A stretch of DNA of 64,000 nucleotides from Owenia fusiformis (Eukaryota > Annelida > Polychaeta > Sabellida > Oweniidae). This document shows, in pieces, positions 1 to 14,600 of this stretch; within the stretch, counting starts at the first letter, position 1, and each line of letters opens with the position of its first letter. Under the pieces are notes generated by a model. It was not told the origin of the DNA and did no database searches. It saw only the letters and a list, made by a program, of their open reading frames with translations. Location of the stretch: the NCBI GenBank assembly GCA_903813345.2, contig CAIIXF020000007.1, forward strand, positions 22,369,564-22,433,563, given 5' to 3'. A program made the position numbers and the translations under genes.

Positions 1-2565
1 ACTCTAATTATAAAGATATCTACTTTGAAGTAAGACAGGATTATCAATCATTACTTTATATGGATTCATATCAGCTTATGATGCAATGATCATTTTAAAG
101 GGGTGTGTTTCATTTGTGGTTTAAACCAGTTATCACTGCCAATATCAACACCCACCTAAGCTCTACATTCAAACCTTTATACGTGAACATTTCTCTTTAA
201 TGAATATATGTGATCATTTAAAGGATGTTCCATTAATTTGAATGTTATCAGAGTAACTTCTGTGAATACCTATCAGTTTGAAAACTTCTCGATGTGAATT
301 GTTCTCATTGCAGTATACACGTACTTGAATCAGTTTTAGTTGTGTTCAGTTGAGATAGGTTTTACTGTAGTTTCCTGTGTTGCTACCTGTCTATCTACCT
401 GAATGTGACGAAACACTGAGTGGTACTGCCCCAAAAATAATTGTTGAGAAATATGCAGTAAAACCTGTATATTTAGACACCTGTCTAATCTGAACATCTA
501 TCAATGTGAACACTTTGCCCAGCATCCAAGGAGTTTTCAGATTAGACTGTTTTCAAGCAATTCTAAATTCTCTTTCCTTATGTTAAAGACAGTACTTGCT
601 TTGTCAAACATAATTTCGATGTACTTGACTCAACAAGAGATCTCTCTGAACATAAAGCTCATGGTATGCTCTACTTTATATAAAACTGCAAATTTGTTCA
701 ATTCATGAAGTCACATCTGGACTTGGTCAGGGTTTTCTCTCCTGGGCAAGTCAACGAGGGTTTGATATGATAAATCAAAGCTTGTTGGAGAAGGCGGAAA
801 CCAGGGGTTCATGAAAGAATAATATTTGAAAAATAAAGTTTTACATTAGATTACTTTCATTTCAAACACAATCAAAGGATGATCTGATGAAACGTATACT
901 TGACTCATTAATTGAGAATATATTGAGTACAAATGCATGTACTTTTCAGTATCTGACACACCAAATTGATTGGTAATTTGTAGGTCGGGTTTATTCTTTT
1001 CATAAAATAATGTTTTTTGTTGACTTCTGACTTGTGGTTTCAAATCTCTTAAGCGAAATGCCATTAAAAATATAGCTATATATGTAATTCTTTTTATTGC
1101 ATTGAATGAACTTGAGATTTACTGGAAGAAACGCTTCAGTAAAAATCTAGAAATATTCGTCCAGTGAAGGATATTAAAAAATAGAATTAACTAGTTGCAC
1201 CATAATATGTTGACGTAACAGAAGTTTTATCTGGAACATCTCTAAGCTCAAGGCGGCGATCATATTTGCAGAATGTCGGCTATTTTTACCTCTTACCTAC
1301 ACAACCTCTAGAACTACCTTGGTATATTCAAATGAACCAGGTGAGGAGGGCCTGGCCATGAAATTGATATTCATATTGGTCATATGAAGAAAATGCATGA
1401 AAAGGGATGAAATCAGAAAAGAATAATTATAATGTTATTATGTGCAGTATAAATCTAGATAAGATATGCAAGATTTGCGGTGATATACAATGCAAGAAAA
1501 ATAAGCAATTTTTGGTATTTTTTTTATCATGAACTCACAGGGAAACTTTTCATAAAATTTTGCTCCATGAATATTTTCTAGTTTTATTCTTTTTCACTTT
1601 CCAGAATTTTTGGTATTAATGCACTTTAACCAAAATGCCGAATTACGAAATAAAATATCAGTGAACTGGATGAAGAAGTTGGTTTATATTAGTAGTAGAT
1701 ATAGCTTGAAGGTTAGCGATGCATAACCTTTGCTAATAAACTTGTGTGGTTTTTGACTTGTCCAAATTGTTTCACGTCTGACGTCTTAAGCAGCAATTGG
1801 CACAATTTGCGTACCTGGATTTTCTGGAAATAAGTTCATTCCTCTAGCCACTTTGCCATTTTGACGTATACTGTACTATATTCGAGCTAATATATGATGA
1901 GGAATTTTGCATAAAAATACATGATGATGACATAATGCTAAGTTCATAGTCAGTGTCTTATTCCAAGAAAAGTACAATTCACTTGTCCTTCATTAGTGGT
2001 TTCACAGCTTATGCTATCTCTCACTAGCATTAGCAAGAGAGACTATGGGGTCTGATTTTGGCTCACATTTGTATCAACTCACATGATATACATATTTAGA
2101 AAACATTCACAAAGTTCACATGGGTAATACTTAAAATGATGGTTTAAGTCTGAGAAGAATTATATGCACAAGGGATGATGTAGGTAATGATAATAATTAT
2201 AAAGAAATTGGAGGGAGTTGTGTTTGATAAGTATTAGGAATGTCTTAATTTCTCAGATTTCCTGAGTCATTCTGATACTTAGGCCATCTCTGCCTGGCAA
2301 AAAGTGTACTATGAAACAGTAAAACTCGGAAAAGTAGAAAACCTTTGGAAAACTTTACTCGGGCAGTATTCTATTAACATAGGTGTTCCACTTAACTATA
2401 TATGACTGATAGAAAACTGCTAGGAATGCACATTTCAATGCTGTGTTTTTTTTACCTGATTTGAGCATCAAATCAGAAGTGTATTAGAAGAAATAATTTT
2501 AATATAAACTGCAAATATATTTGATTGATTTGAAAAATTAAATATTTTTATTTTGTGTATTTCAG
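1..2565 (+). other. Intron of the ARHGAP21/23-like gene (5' part outside window)
   Basis: The stretch is AT-rich and I found no convincing exon or long open frame in it. It ends in a pyrimidine-rich acceptor at 2551-2565. The only recognisable element is a short pogo-like fragment at 456-555. The upstream PDZ exons must lie left of the window, because the next exon opens inside the PDZ domain. Confidence 0.6.
456..555. mobile_element. Pogo/Tigger-like MITE fragment
   Basis: It opens CAGTAAAACCTGTATATTTA and contains TCTAATCTGAACATC and TTTTCAGATTAGACTG. The start matches elements at 33964 and 38081. The right end is decayed. Confidence 0.5.
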
Positions 2566-2620
2566 TGATCGCCAGCTTAAGCTGCTAGTAGTGCCTAAAG
2601 ATGAAGACATACTACAGATG
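2566..2620 (+). CDS. ARHGAP exon: end of PDZ domain
   Basis: The acceptor TTTCAG ends at 2565 and the donor GTAAGT begins at 2621. One base completes an incoming codon, then come 18 codons reading [18 protein letters not shown], the last strand of the PDZ domain in this family. It ends in phase 0. Confidence 0.85.
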
Positions 2621-5600
2621 GTAAGTTAGTTTCAATTATTGTGAATTTAATACATCTAAATAATAATCTGCAACAACCCCCCCCCATCTTCTTGATGTGA
2701 GTGAGGGGTTAGGGGTCGGGTCACATGGGCTTGAAGCTAGACTTAATAAACCTATAGTCTGAATATAGACTAAGAAAGCAGACAGTGAGAGCAGACATAT
2801 AAGTAAGGCCAAATTCCATCAATGTTGTCTTGTATTGAGCCATCTACTTTTCTCCAGGAGGGGTGTTTTAGAGGGGGCATGGAGCAAGACAACATAAATG
2901 TACCAGTCTATGTCTATGGCAAAACATGTTAATTACTCTTAGTTTTGCTTTTATCCCACTGTATCCTCCTTGAAGGTTATCGTCAGGCAACATGTACTGT
3001 TTACAAAGATTATAGTTCATAATGTACATATGAAATATAATTATATTTTGATTGATATAAGTAGGAGGAAATGGTTAGGTTGAATTGAGCTACATCTTAG
3101 ATCAACCACCAGTGTTTTGAAGTGTTTTGAATGTAGTGTTGAGATTCTGGGAAATCAAACTAAAAAAGATTTTGGTTCAATTATTAACAGGAGAACAGGG
3201 CTATGAAAAAGTAAAGTAAATGGTAGTATTGTTTTAGATGATGGCTCTAAACAAAATACCAAATGTCATCAAGGAAATTTCAATGATAGCATCAGAATGG
3301 TGAGAAATTACATGCACATATGAGAAAATTGAAAATGACTCATGAACTTCCCTTTTATGTTCAGATTGCCAGAATTGAATACTCGTGAATGAAATGCACC
3401 ACAATCATGTATTAAAAACCAAAATATTGTGGTTAATAATGCAATGGTTAACAAATAAAGTATATTGGAATGATCACCATGGTTTGAATAAACATATGGA
3501 AACACAAAGAAATCAGGTGTTTGATTCCTGTAACGGGAAAAGGATGGAATAATGACGACCTGGGTTTTATGTTAAGATTAGGAACACATGTTAAATATGA
3601 ACAGAAACAGGTCAAGTAGACTGAACCTGCAACACGTTTGATCATATCTTCAAAAAAATTGAAGAAAGGGTATATTTTACTAAGGAAGACAAAGAGAAAG
3701 ATGGAGGAATGATCAAAGATGAAGTTACAGGCATCAAGTCAGCAAATTAAAATGTGACACACGCAAGAAGAGATAAAAGAAAAAAGCAGAAAGTCAAAAA
3801 AGTTCTTCATTTTTACTATTAATGATCTGAGTTTGAATTGCTGAATACTTTGTTCAAATCAGGTGCTGAATATCTTCTCAATAGAAACAGAAGACCTAAA
3901 CATTTGTATGTTTTAGAATTTGATCAGTTAAGGGTGATTAGAAATTATAAAAGTTATCGTATGAAATAGGCTGAAAATTGAAGTTTGAGTAAGTATTGTA
4001 AGTTTTTATATTTTAATAGTGTTGTATGATACCCCAAAAAGTGTATGGGCAGGCAACCTCAACTTGTAGCATTTCCTTGGCCTATACGTCAGACTTGTAG
4101 TTCATTGTATTGATTGTACATGAAGTTAATGTTTATTTTTGTTTCTTTCCAGGCCTATCACACCTCAGCCCACAATCCTAGAGGGGAAAAATATCGTGTC
4201 CATGCCAACGAGATCCCAAACCCACCCCCTTACTCCCGAATGGCCCGAATGCAGAGTGCATCTTATGCTACCTTTCAAGGGAATAACGCATCTAGTTCAG
4301 GCTACCGCGAACTAGATACAAACGCTCGTCCAAGGCCCTATACGTCAGACGCTGCACGAAATAGAAACTCTAGCTCAAGTGGAAGCCTTACTAGTTTAAA
4401 CTCTGCACTAAATCAAAGATCTCCAACCAAAATGGAGCCGTATACTAGGAGCAATTCTGGCTCCAGTGCTCCTTTAAGAACTATTACAAAAAATATTGCA
4501 ATGGCACAACAGCGAGAGTATGAGACACAATATGGAAGTCAGGATAGTTTAACTCGGGGGAGTGATAATTCAAACATGCGAAGGTCAAGAGAGAATCTTA
4601 TGCGACAATCACAGGAAAATTTATTTGATAATGGATCACGGAGTAATGTTCAGCATAGTTCAATGGATACTGTACCCCATATACAAAGATCTAGGGAAAA
4701 TATACGACACTCTAGTGAGAATTTATATCCTGGTATTGGCCCACCAGTGAGTCAGTCTTACGTTTTAACTAAATCTGCTACAAGTGGGGGTTATATGCCA
4801 CCTCCGAATGTTCATAGGACTACTGTAACATTCTCCAGTGCTGACTCTCAAGGTCATTATACCCCTGCCCCAGCAGTTTTTCATCCCGTGCAGTCAACTG
4901 CACCGAGTGGCTACAGCCCGCTGAACTCGTCTGGTCAGTATGTGTCGCAGACGTCAACAGTGTATCCATCGTCATATTCTAGCCAATCAGAGCCTAGGTC
5001 TCCTCCGCTTAAGGATATACGATTTTTACCAGCTTACTCAGATGTCTCTGATACTCCGTCCCCGGGAGAGTTAAACCGGAGTGAAATTCGGTACCTCCCT
5101 GCCCACGGGTCTTCTCGTAGATACCGAAGTCCTGATCCCCAAACACGGTCTACTCCTTCACTATCTTCTGTATCAAAATCCCAAATTGACCCCAACAGGG
5201 CTAATTATCTCACTGTGGGATATAGACATGAAACGAAGCCAACCACAGTAGCACAGTCCAGGGATCTAGGGACCTGCTACCTGAAGCCCCCAGAAGAGGG
5301 GTATGGGGGCTATACACAGTCCCAGGGCAGTGTCCCAAACCTGACTAAATCACAGTCCTTAGGTTTCACTTCCCACTCGACATCAGCCCTCCCTAGCCAT
5401 ACACATAGATCCCCAGAGACAACAATACAAATACAAACCAATGCCAAACGGCGACCTAGGATTGTTTCAGAGCGGAAAAAATTATTTGAGATGGGGCAAA
5501 GTGGGGATAGTTTAGACAGTGGGGATGGAGCTACCCCACCTAATAGTGCACAGATTGATGACTATTATAAGGATGAACTTGAACAAATTGAGATGATGAA

Positions 5601-8600
5601 ACAAGAAGGAAAAGTCAAAAGTGTTGCACTTAGGACAGCCATGTTTGAAAGTAAAAGTCGCGAGACTGCTGATGAATATGAAAGTGACTCATTAAAAAGG
5701 CGTCGTTTAAGTGCCGATATGCGCCGTCAGTTTATGTTAAGTCCAGCAAAACCTTTAACTATACAGGATTATAATAAAGAAGCACCTCATTCTACAGTGG
5801 CCTCGTATTCAACACCTGTGTATTCATCCCCTAGTTATTCATCATCTTTGACCCCTCCATCAGCCTCCAGTCCATATGGAGTATACGCCCATCCTTCTCA
5901 AGCAGTAACTCTCAAATCCTTTCCACAGGGCTCCAAATATGGACCCACAAGTTCATCTGAGGTTTCTATGGTGTTTTCTCCACAGTATTCAGACTCCGAT
6001 TCTATCAGTTCGAGCCGGGGCACTATTACTCCTGATAGAGATTCGATGAGGGATCGTGCCTGGTCAGATGATCAGAGGTTGACCAGACGAGTTGTGGGAG
6101 TCGCCAGGCAGCCATCCTACCTTAATGCCGTATCTGCACCCAAGATAAGATGTGAGTACATACATATGAACATTATTATATCCCTTTCCTTGATACATTA
6201 CAAGCTAGAAATATTGCATGTTGGTCTGATGGCTTGCTAATGTTTGAACCATAACTTTGGACCAACATGAATATTTCTGAGTGAAAATTTATGTACCATT
6301 ATATTTGCTTTGCCTAAGCTTTGGTAGAATAACTTATATCCATGTCCATGTTTAAGTATATACAAATCTCCCCTTGTTGTTTTGTTCTGTAGTGATATGT
6401 ATGTAAATGCTACGCGCTTGTTTTTCTTGTTGTATTCATTCTGATATGTAGGGCCCATTTTTTCTTTTAGTATTGTCAAGCACAGGATTTTTTGAAAAGT
6501 GAACCCCCTTGGAAAAAGCTGGCTACAGACCTGCATATTTTACATTTTTACACAAATAATGCTAAAATTGCTATTTTATGAACATATTTCCAGGGACTTT
6601 GAGATCTATTTAATTGAAAAATAACCTATTAAATGTGAACACCTATCTGTGTATACATACATTCAGCTGCTTGTCACAGTAGTGTTTATATTTCACTTGT
6701 ATTTTCTAGTCATGAATCAAGCCCATATTTTGTTCAACATTCCCATCTTTGACATGAGCTAAAGATATTAATACTGGGAGATGGGGTTAAGGTTTGATTC
6801 AAGACTAATGATTTATAGCTCTTTCAGACTGTGAATGGAAGTAGATCCACACATACGGAGATGAATGATGCCCAGTATCCTAAACCGTGTATAATATGAT
6901 AACCATATTACAGCGATTCTATATTTGTACTGAAGATTGTTGGAGCACTGGAATTAGCCTCTGTGTAATCAGGACATCAAAGTGCTCAATATTTACTGAT
7001 GCAGGAATTAGCCTCTGTGTAATCAGGATATCAAAGTGCTCAATATTTACCGATGCAAGAATTAGCCTATGTGCATGATCAGGAAATCAGCTTGCTCATA
7101 TTGACTATCCAGTCACTTATGTATACAGAACTATATTTGTAGGTTTATTAGTTGTGGAATGTTGATGTGGTTTATCTCTCTATTTATGTCACTCTAAAGC
7201 TTGCTAATAAAAACAATGTGCCAGAGATAACAGAAGGGAATCACACTAAAAGAATGTCTATTTTACCTTGAATGAAATATGTTTTATTTTGATTCTTTTT
7301 GAATATAACTTTGAATGCTAAAACAGTGGGCCCAATTGCCTTTTAAGCTTCTGTGTTTTATGCTTGTTTCTGAATGATACCTGGCTGTAATGAAGGGATT
7401 AGAACTTGAAATCTTGAAGAATGTTGGTCAAATATTGAATTGATTGATAAGGGTATGCCCAGCTGGTAAAGGTGTGAGGAACTGGTTGGTATGGAAGGTC
7501 AAATGGTCAGTTTGGTGAAACCACAGATCAACAATTAAGTTTGTCTAAGAAGTTCATATAATTGAAATTGTTCTTCTGGAATATTGAGATGTTTTTATCA
7601 CTAAATATGCACATATGATATACCCCGAGAAAACATTGAGGGATTTAGGCCTAATGATGATCTAATGAAAGAAATTGAAATCAGTAATCAGTTGGATTTA
7701 TCATTAGATGTTTTATTATATTTAGAACAATATCAAAGAGAGGCGATATATAGGCGATATATATTGAAAGGTGTTTTGCACAATGGCTCGTCATGTCATT
7801 CAACTCTCAAATGGCAATGTGTGTTTGATACAAGATGGCCATAAACTACACATATATGGTAAGTCAAGGTGGAATACATCATATTGAAGTTACATCATAT
7901 GCATAGGGAATAGATATAATATAACATACAACAGAAATTGAGACAAAAATTTGATTTTGCAAATCTTTTTATAGAAGGCATTAAACGAATCCTCAAAACA
8001 AGAGATATTTCGATCAAACCTGCCCTTAGCTTTTCAGTTTGACAAATGCCCTCGATGAGGCTCGATCATATCAACCAATCAGAGAGCACCGTCAAAGCCA
8101 AACTTTTATGTTAACTTCTTTACACATATAAGGAGAGATATTTGTCACTCTAGCATCATCATGGTAAACCATGACACCTCAATTCTTCTCAGCCTTCAAG
8201 ACGCCAGAACATGTTGCTACTGAAACAGAAAGGTATGACAAAGGGCTACGCAAACCATTTATACCATCAGAAGAACATGTACACGAATTATCTAGTTTCA
8301 GTTGCTTCATCGTCAAATAGTCCCATATACACAAGTAGCAATATATTTCAAACTGGAAAACCCAGTCTGGTGATAACTTGTTTAATGAGTTATTGCACAT
8401 TACTTGAAATTGTTGAAAGTATGAACTAAGTAGAACTTGAAATAGCACAGTACTAACAAATCTTCACAAGTACAACGGAGATAAAAAAAACATCTAGTGA
8501 TCATTACAGGTTTGATTAATCATAGCCATTTTGTTTTGATATTTTTGAAATTTTCACCAAGTACTGAATTCTACAGACATTTGTTTTACAATTTTTGGGA

Positions 8601-11600
8601 AGTTTGGGTTTGTCGAAGCAGAGCTCATATTAAATGCAGTAAATGTTCAATGTCTGTTGAGGTCAGATGGAACTTGCTCAAAGACAGCCAGTCAAGAATT
8701 GAAATATTTCGGAATAAAACAAAGAAGATAAGACATTGAAATTGTCCTAGTTGGCTCAGATCAATAGACTGTCTATATAGTTTCTATCCACCCTGCATAT
8801 AGTTAATGCTGTAAGGCTGCTGGCTGACTAGGGGAATAGAAGGCTAGATCAGCTCCAATCAATATTTTACCTGATTGTTTCAGTGTGGGCGTTGTGGCCT
8901 TACATCTCGTTGCAACCAATATATGTGAAATCTCATAGTTGCCATGCTTTGAATGTAAAATAACATAAAAGAGCGAAATTTCCAAGCACTATTATGGAGG
9001 TTCATAAGCATGAAATTCATAATCTTAATTGTGAAAATGCAAAGCCAAGAGAGAAAGAGAGAGAGATAGAGACAACAATAATGAATAAAAGTTACAAATT
9101 GAAGCGTTCTTTCTCATTTATTGCATTGTGGCTGTTCATTCAGCCATCTCCAATATATAAGTTAATAGACATTGATATTCATTAACAAGGACCTATTTAT
9201 TATTGAACTCAATTCTGTCATTGGTCAAGGATTTAGATCTAGGTTAAACTTACAGATTGATCGGATCTATTTTAGGAAATGATAAACAATAGATGAAATC
9301 AATTATTGTCCTGAGATGGCATAATCATCAATGTAATTTGTCCATTTTAGAGATATTTTTCCATAATTGATTGACTTAGTTCTATTTATTAGGTTATTGT
9401 CATTATGAGTGTGTGATTGAATGTTTATGAAGGTTATATATAGAATAGGTTATGTACTGCCACTAGTTGGGAAGGGGAGTTTAGCAGGGTATGAAGCATC
9501 CAAAATAAGCTTAGATATATGATAATACAATACAATGCAATACAATACAATACAATATAATACAATACAATGCAATAAATACAATACAATGCAATATAAT
9601 ATAATACAATGCAATATAATACAGTACAATACAATATAATACAATACATTGCAATGCAATACAATACAGTACAGTATAATACAATACAATACAATGCAAT
9701 AAATACAATGCAATACAATAGAATACAATGCAATACAGTACAATACAATATGATACAATACAATACAATACAATGTACAAGTACGGATGCTTCTAGATGG
9801 GGGCCTTGCAAATATACAAGGAAGAATTTGAAAATATTGGAGAGCCTTCATTTCTGGACTTTCTGTCAAATTTCTGGTGAGTCCGAAGGCATTAGACTTT
9901 GTCATATCACCCCCCCCCCCCCAGTCCTGTCTCTTCCTCTTTTCTTCCCATACTTTCCAGTTCTCCATATAAAATATGGTGAATCTCAAATCATATCAAG
10001 TTGCTAATTTGTAGACTTGACCTCTTGTGAGCATTCTAACCTTTATGAATATTCTAAGTGCTAGCTGGATAGAATTCCCAAACATAATTGCCAATAGCTA
10101 AATTCAGTTTTAGTTTCACCCTTACTTTACCTTATACAGCCAACACATATGCTGTTCGTCCTTGACTTCATGGACATTTTACTTACCATACTAGTTAGTA
10201 TGGACATATAGGATGATATGTACAGTGAAATATAATATACAGTGTGTCCCAAAAAAAAGGAAACCGGCAATAGATTGCTTATTTCTCAAATATGAATAAC
10301 AATAGGAAAATTTCACAGCTAGCATCTGATAGGTTATGATGTCCTTTTTCTTATGATACCAAAGATGTTTATTTTTCTTCACGGATGACTGAGTTCTAAG
10401 AGATTTAAGTGACCATGTCAGAAATTGGTTTGTGCCACTTTTTCTGTCATGAATGGCTGAACAATGAGGGATTAAAATGGCTATGCAAGACATTGTCCTA
10501 TTCGAAATACACATTTCTGAACAAGCATGCATTCAACATAGCAAGTTCATGCAGCTGACCCAAGATCAAAGAGTATTTGCAGTGCTCCTCCTCATCGTCG
10601 GATTATCATTCGGGACAGATTAAGGGCGCTGTTCAACAGAAGAGTGATTGCCTTGAACCACGTTCATCGAGATCCCCAGACCTGACACCCTGCGACTTCT
10701 CCCTTTTTGGGTTATCTCAAGGGTAAAGTCTTCACAACACCACCAAGAGACGTTGATGATCTAAGGGCCAGGATTGTCGCAGCAGTGGAGGATTTAAGGG
10801 GACAGAGAGACATCATCGGGGATGCCGTACGTGCGATGAGATCAAGGGCAGACATTTGCATTGAAAGGAATGGGGGTCATGTTGAAGGACACTGGGGTTA
10901 AAACAACTTTGAATGGACATTGGGATTTAAAAGGGGTGTTCAATATGATATGTGTAATTTTAATTGGAATAAATGAGTAAAAGAGTGATATCCTGATGTT
11001 TGTTGTTACTTATCACTTTGTTATGATGGTGAAATTGACTTGGCTGAAAGTGGTACAAACTCATTTCTGACATGGTCACTTAAATCCCTTATAACTCAGC
11101 CATCCGTGAAGGAAAATAGACAACTTTGGTATCATAAGAAAGAGGACATCATAATCTATCAGATGGTAGCTGTGAAATTTTCTTATCATTATTCATATTT
11201 GAGAAATAAGCAATCTATTGCTGGTTTCCTTTTTTTTGGGACACCCTGTATATATAGCTGTGGTCAAACAAACAAATAAAAAGAAACAAACAAGCAGAAG
11301 AACAATTTCAAATACTGTTAAAAATAAATGTTTTATTATTTGGATAAAATTATTTCATGGATATTTAAAAATGATCTGAATTAAGAAAAATACATTTGCA
11401 ATTTACGTGTACATGTACAATAACATGTACTGTACTATAATATATTCTTATTCGTTTTGATTGGCGAGCTTTAACTTTTGAGTTTTGAGTAGTGATAACA
11501 TTCAACCTTTAACACTCTTGAAATAATAACTTAAGAAATATATCGGTAAGTACACAAATAAAACTCACAACTACGAGATAAACAAAAACTTTTTTAATAA

Positions 11601-14600
11601 AGAACTACGGAATTTGATTTCAACAATGGAATTGGAAGATTAAGATTCATTTTAATCCAGGAAATGGAGGAAAAGCAGGACTGCTACAGGGTCCTTGATA
11701 TGAACGCACATAATAAAGGGATATGGCTGAACCAGTGTTGATAAGTTTTACCACTGTAACGCCTACATATGATAACTATGACATCATTGTGAGAAGTTCT
11801 TCTTGAACGTTTGTGATTGTTTTTGTAATGGTCTTTAACTGTAATGCAATCAATTTTATGAAAGTGACAATCAAGTAATTTACTAAGAAGATTTTGAGTT
11901 AAGCATTTTGCTATAGAGTTGTAGTACTGTATAAAGGCAAATAACTCCCACGCATTCCCATGTAGGTTTACTCTTATTTTGCACTACCACCTCAAAACAA
12001 AAATAATGTTCATTAGCAGAATACTCAGGATTTTTCTATTACAACTACTTGTCCAGAAGTAATTTAACTTTTTTAGAGAACTGCAAACTTTGAAAATACA
12101 TTTGCTACAAAAAAGGTAAATATTGACCTGTTCCTTGGGGTTGCATTTTTGTTCATTCGTTCAAGTTTTAAAGAATGCAGAAATCAACATTACATTCTAT
12201 TCACAATAAAAATGCATTTTTTGATGAAATCATTTAAGGAAGAAGTTTTTGAAACCTAAAATACTGCTTTGATTGATTGAAATCCAGTTATATGTGAATT
12301 CTTTCATTAATTGGTTTCGTTTTGAATGATATCAAAGATAGAAGACCATTTAAAGTCAATCATAAAGACTTGAGTAGAATTGATAATAATTATATCATTG
12401 TTATAACATGTAGGAGTAACATAAGTTATCATTTCAAGAAGTTGATAAACTAAATTGAGATATTTTGAAGTTAATATAAACTATGGTATCATGCCATCAT
12501 TGGTAGTTACAAACTTGAATAATATACACTTGAAACTTGAAAGCTGTGTTGTTGGTTGAAAAATAATAAACTTCAGAATGTTACATAACTTGGATAAACA
12601 TCCGTAATATAAAACAGTCTGTTGGATCTAAGAGACAAATTCAGGATGAAAACACCAGAACTATTAATTATGAGACTTCTAAAAAAGCTAATGTTAAAAC
12701 AGTATTTTTAATATTGAAGTTTTATTGAACTATTAAAACCATCTTGACATGACATGTCATAAAGAAACGGACTGATGGTGCAAAGTTACGGATTTAAAAC
12801 AAGTACCATAATATCATAAAATGTCAAAAATACAGTGCATGGTAACACAGAGAACTTGATTAAAGTAAAAGCACAGAAGTACTTATCCTTTAACACTGTC
12901 ATGGTGTTTTATTGTTAAAGCATGAACAAGTTCAGTAGGATTTGAAAAAGATTTAATCAAGCCTTATGGAATATCTGTAACTAAAGGACAATGGCAATGC
13001 GTATTGTGAGAAATTTCAAAGTAACGGCTAGTGAGGAAGCAGAAGATGTTGATGGTGAAGTTGACGAGGAGGAGAATGATACCAGTGATGAAGATAATGA
13101 TGTTACTGTCTTAGTTAAAGTTGTTTGGGATCAAGGTATATACTATCAATATTCTGTCAATGAACTCCAAGATAAATGTGATTTCAATTTATAGCAGAGA
13201 TCAAAACATCAGCTACAAAATTTGAATAAATTCTACTTTTGGTACAGTATATGATTCGAAATATGTTTTTGAAATAAGAAATTCTTTAGTTTGAGCTAAA
13301 CCTACTTTCAGGATACTAATGGTAAGATGTATATCGAGATCCTGTCCAGATGAATCATATTTAAGTGATCTTTCTTTGGTTTATCAATTTCGACTAGCAC
13401 TTCACAGAGTTGGCATTTAAAATAGTGGGTTAGAGATTTCAGAACCAATTACCCTTTCTAAAATGGTTGGATAAGTTATGAGCTGAAGACTGCAATATCG
13501 CATCATTTGTGGTGGGTCATGAAAACTTAGAACTATGAAGGGGTGGGTCATGACCTGATGTAATAAATCGGCATACACCAGCTTTATTTTAGGTCTGTTT
13601 ATGAATCATCTTCTTGGGTTTTTTAAGGCTTATCTGAAAGACAATTCATTTTATAAATGTTGAAGCAGAGTGTGTTTATTATAAGTAAGTTGACTTTATT
13701 AACATCATGGGTCTAGATTTATATGAGAATAAAACTTTGACAGTATGTTAAAAATGATCTTTTCGGTATTAGAGATTCTAATTGAAGAGAGTAACTGAAG
13801 AAAATCCTTTAAGAATTCAGTGTTGTTTTTGCTCTTGTAGGTAACTGATGACTTCATAGAATACAAGCCTGAAAGATAGATATGGCCTCATACCATTCTC
13901 CCCCATGGCCCATATCATAAGTCCATCTTTCAGCATAATTTTACCTTTGCAGTTGGTAAATGAAAATGCAGAGAAAAGAATTGAGAAAGCAGTGCATTTG
14001 GAGAATTGCCCAAAAAGGGGAAGGTTGAGAAAAGTGAATAAAGAACTACATTAATATATATTATTTTGATTTAATTATAACCATGATGTGTTTTTCAGAT
14101 TTGGAACATAAAACCCCACACTTCATAAAGTCCTGGCCATATCACTTATTCTATTATTCTTATTCTATATTTCATTATTAATATTTTACAAGTGTGCGAT
14201 TATACCAAGAGCCAAACCCCAAGTCCAACAACGCAATTCAAGTCAGAGCTCCATCGATTGCTTGGTTCCATACCAGGTGGGGATGACAAAAACCTTTTGT
14301 CCGTATTCAACTCTATGCTGGAAGGTTGGTTCACCAGGCATATTTTGTACTTTGATGTTTGTACCACAGTTTGTGCTCATACTAATTTCAATTGTTTTAG
14401 ATCAGCCCTTGTACACACACCATGTGTTTGATCAGCCCTCGTACACGATACCTTATTAATATAGATGGTCTTGTGAACCATATAACTATGTATGCAGAAT
14501 CTGTATGCACCACATGTTAAAACACAGTTCTTGTGAACCACATGTACCACATGATATTGTGATAGACACATTTACTAATCAACCCATATTTCTTTCAGCA

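Larger units (their letters stand above)
6152..14192 (+). other. ARHGAP intron, about 8 kb
   Basis: The long intron has no supported conserved exon. It holds a three-copy 54 bp repeat (6951-7112), an ATACA microsatellite (9521-9776), a decayed mariner-type transposon (10240-11248) and one orphan open frame (12991-13194). The rest is AT-rich unique-looking sequence. Confidence 0.6.

Noticed and set aside
4114-4152. ATG at 4114 as the start of the long linker frame
   Set aside because: It precedes a clear acceptor. The protein upstream of 4153 is intronic, and the 2566-2620 exon joins the linker directly in PDZ sequence.
9434-10007. Several open frames of 89-179 codons
   Set aside because: They come from the ATACA microsatellite and read as Tyr/Cys/Ile/Leu or Gln/Tyr/Asn repeats.
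10191-11279. Open frames of 113 and 79 codons at the two ends of the mariner-type element
   Set aside because: They are the same sequence in inverted orientation, from the terminal repeats, and do not look like protein.
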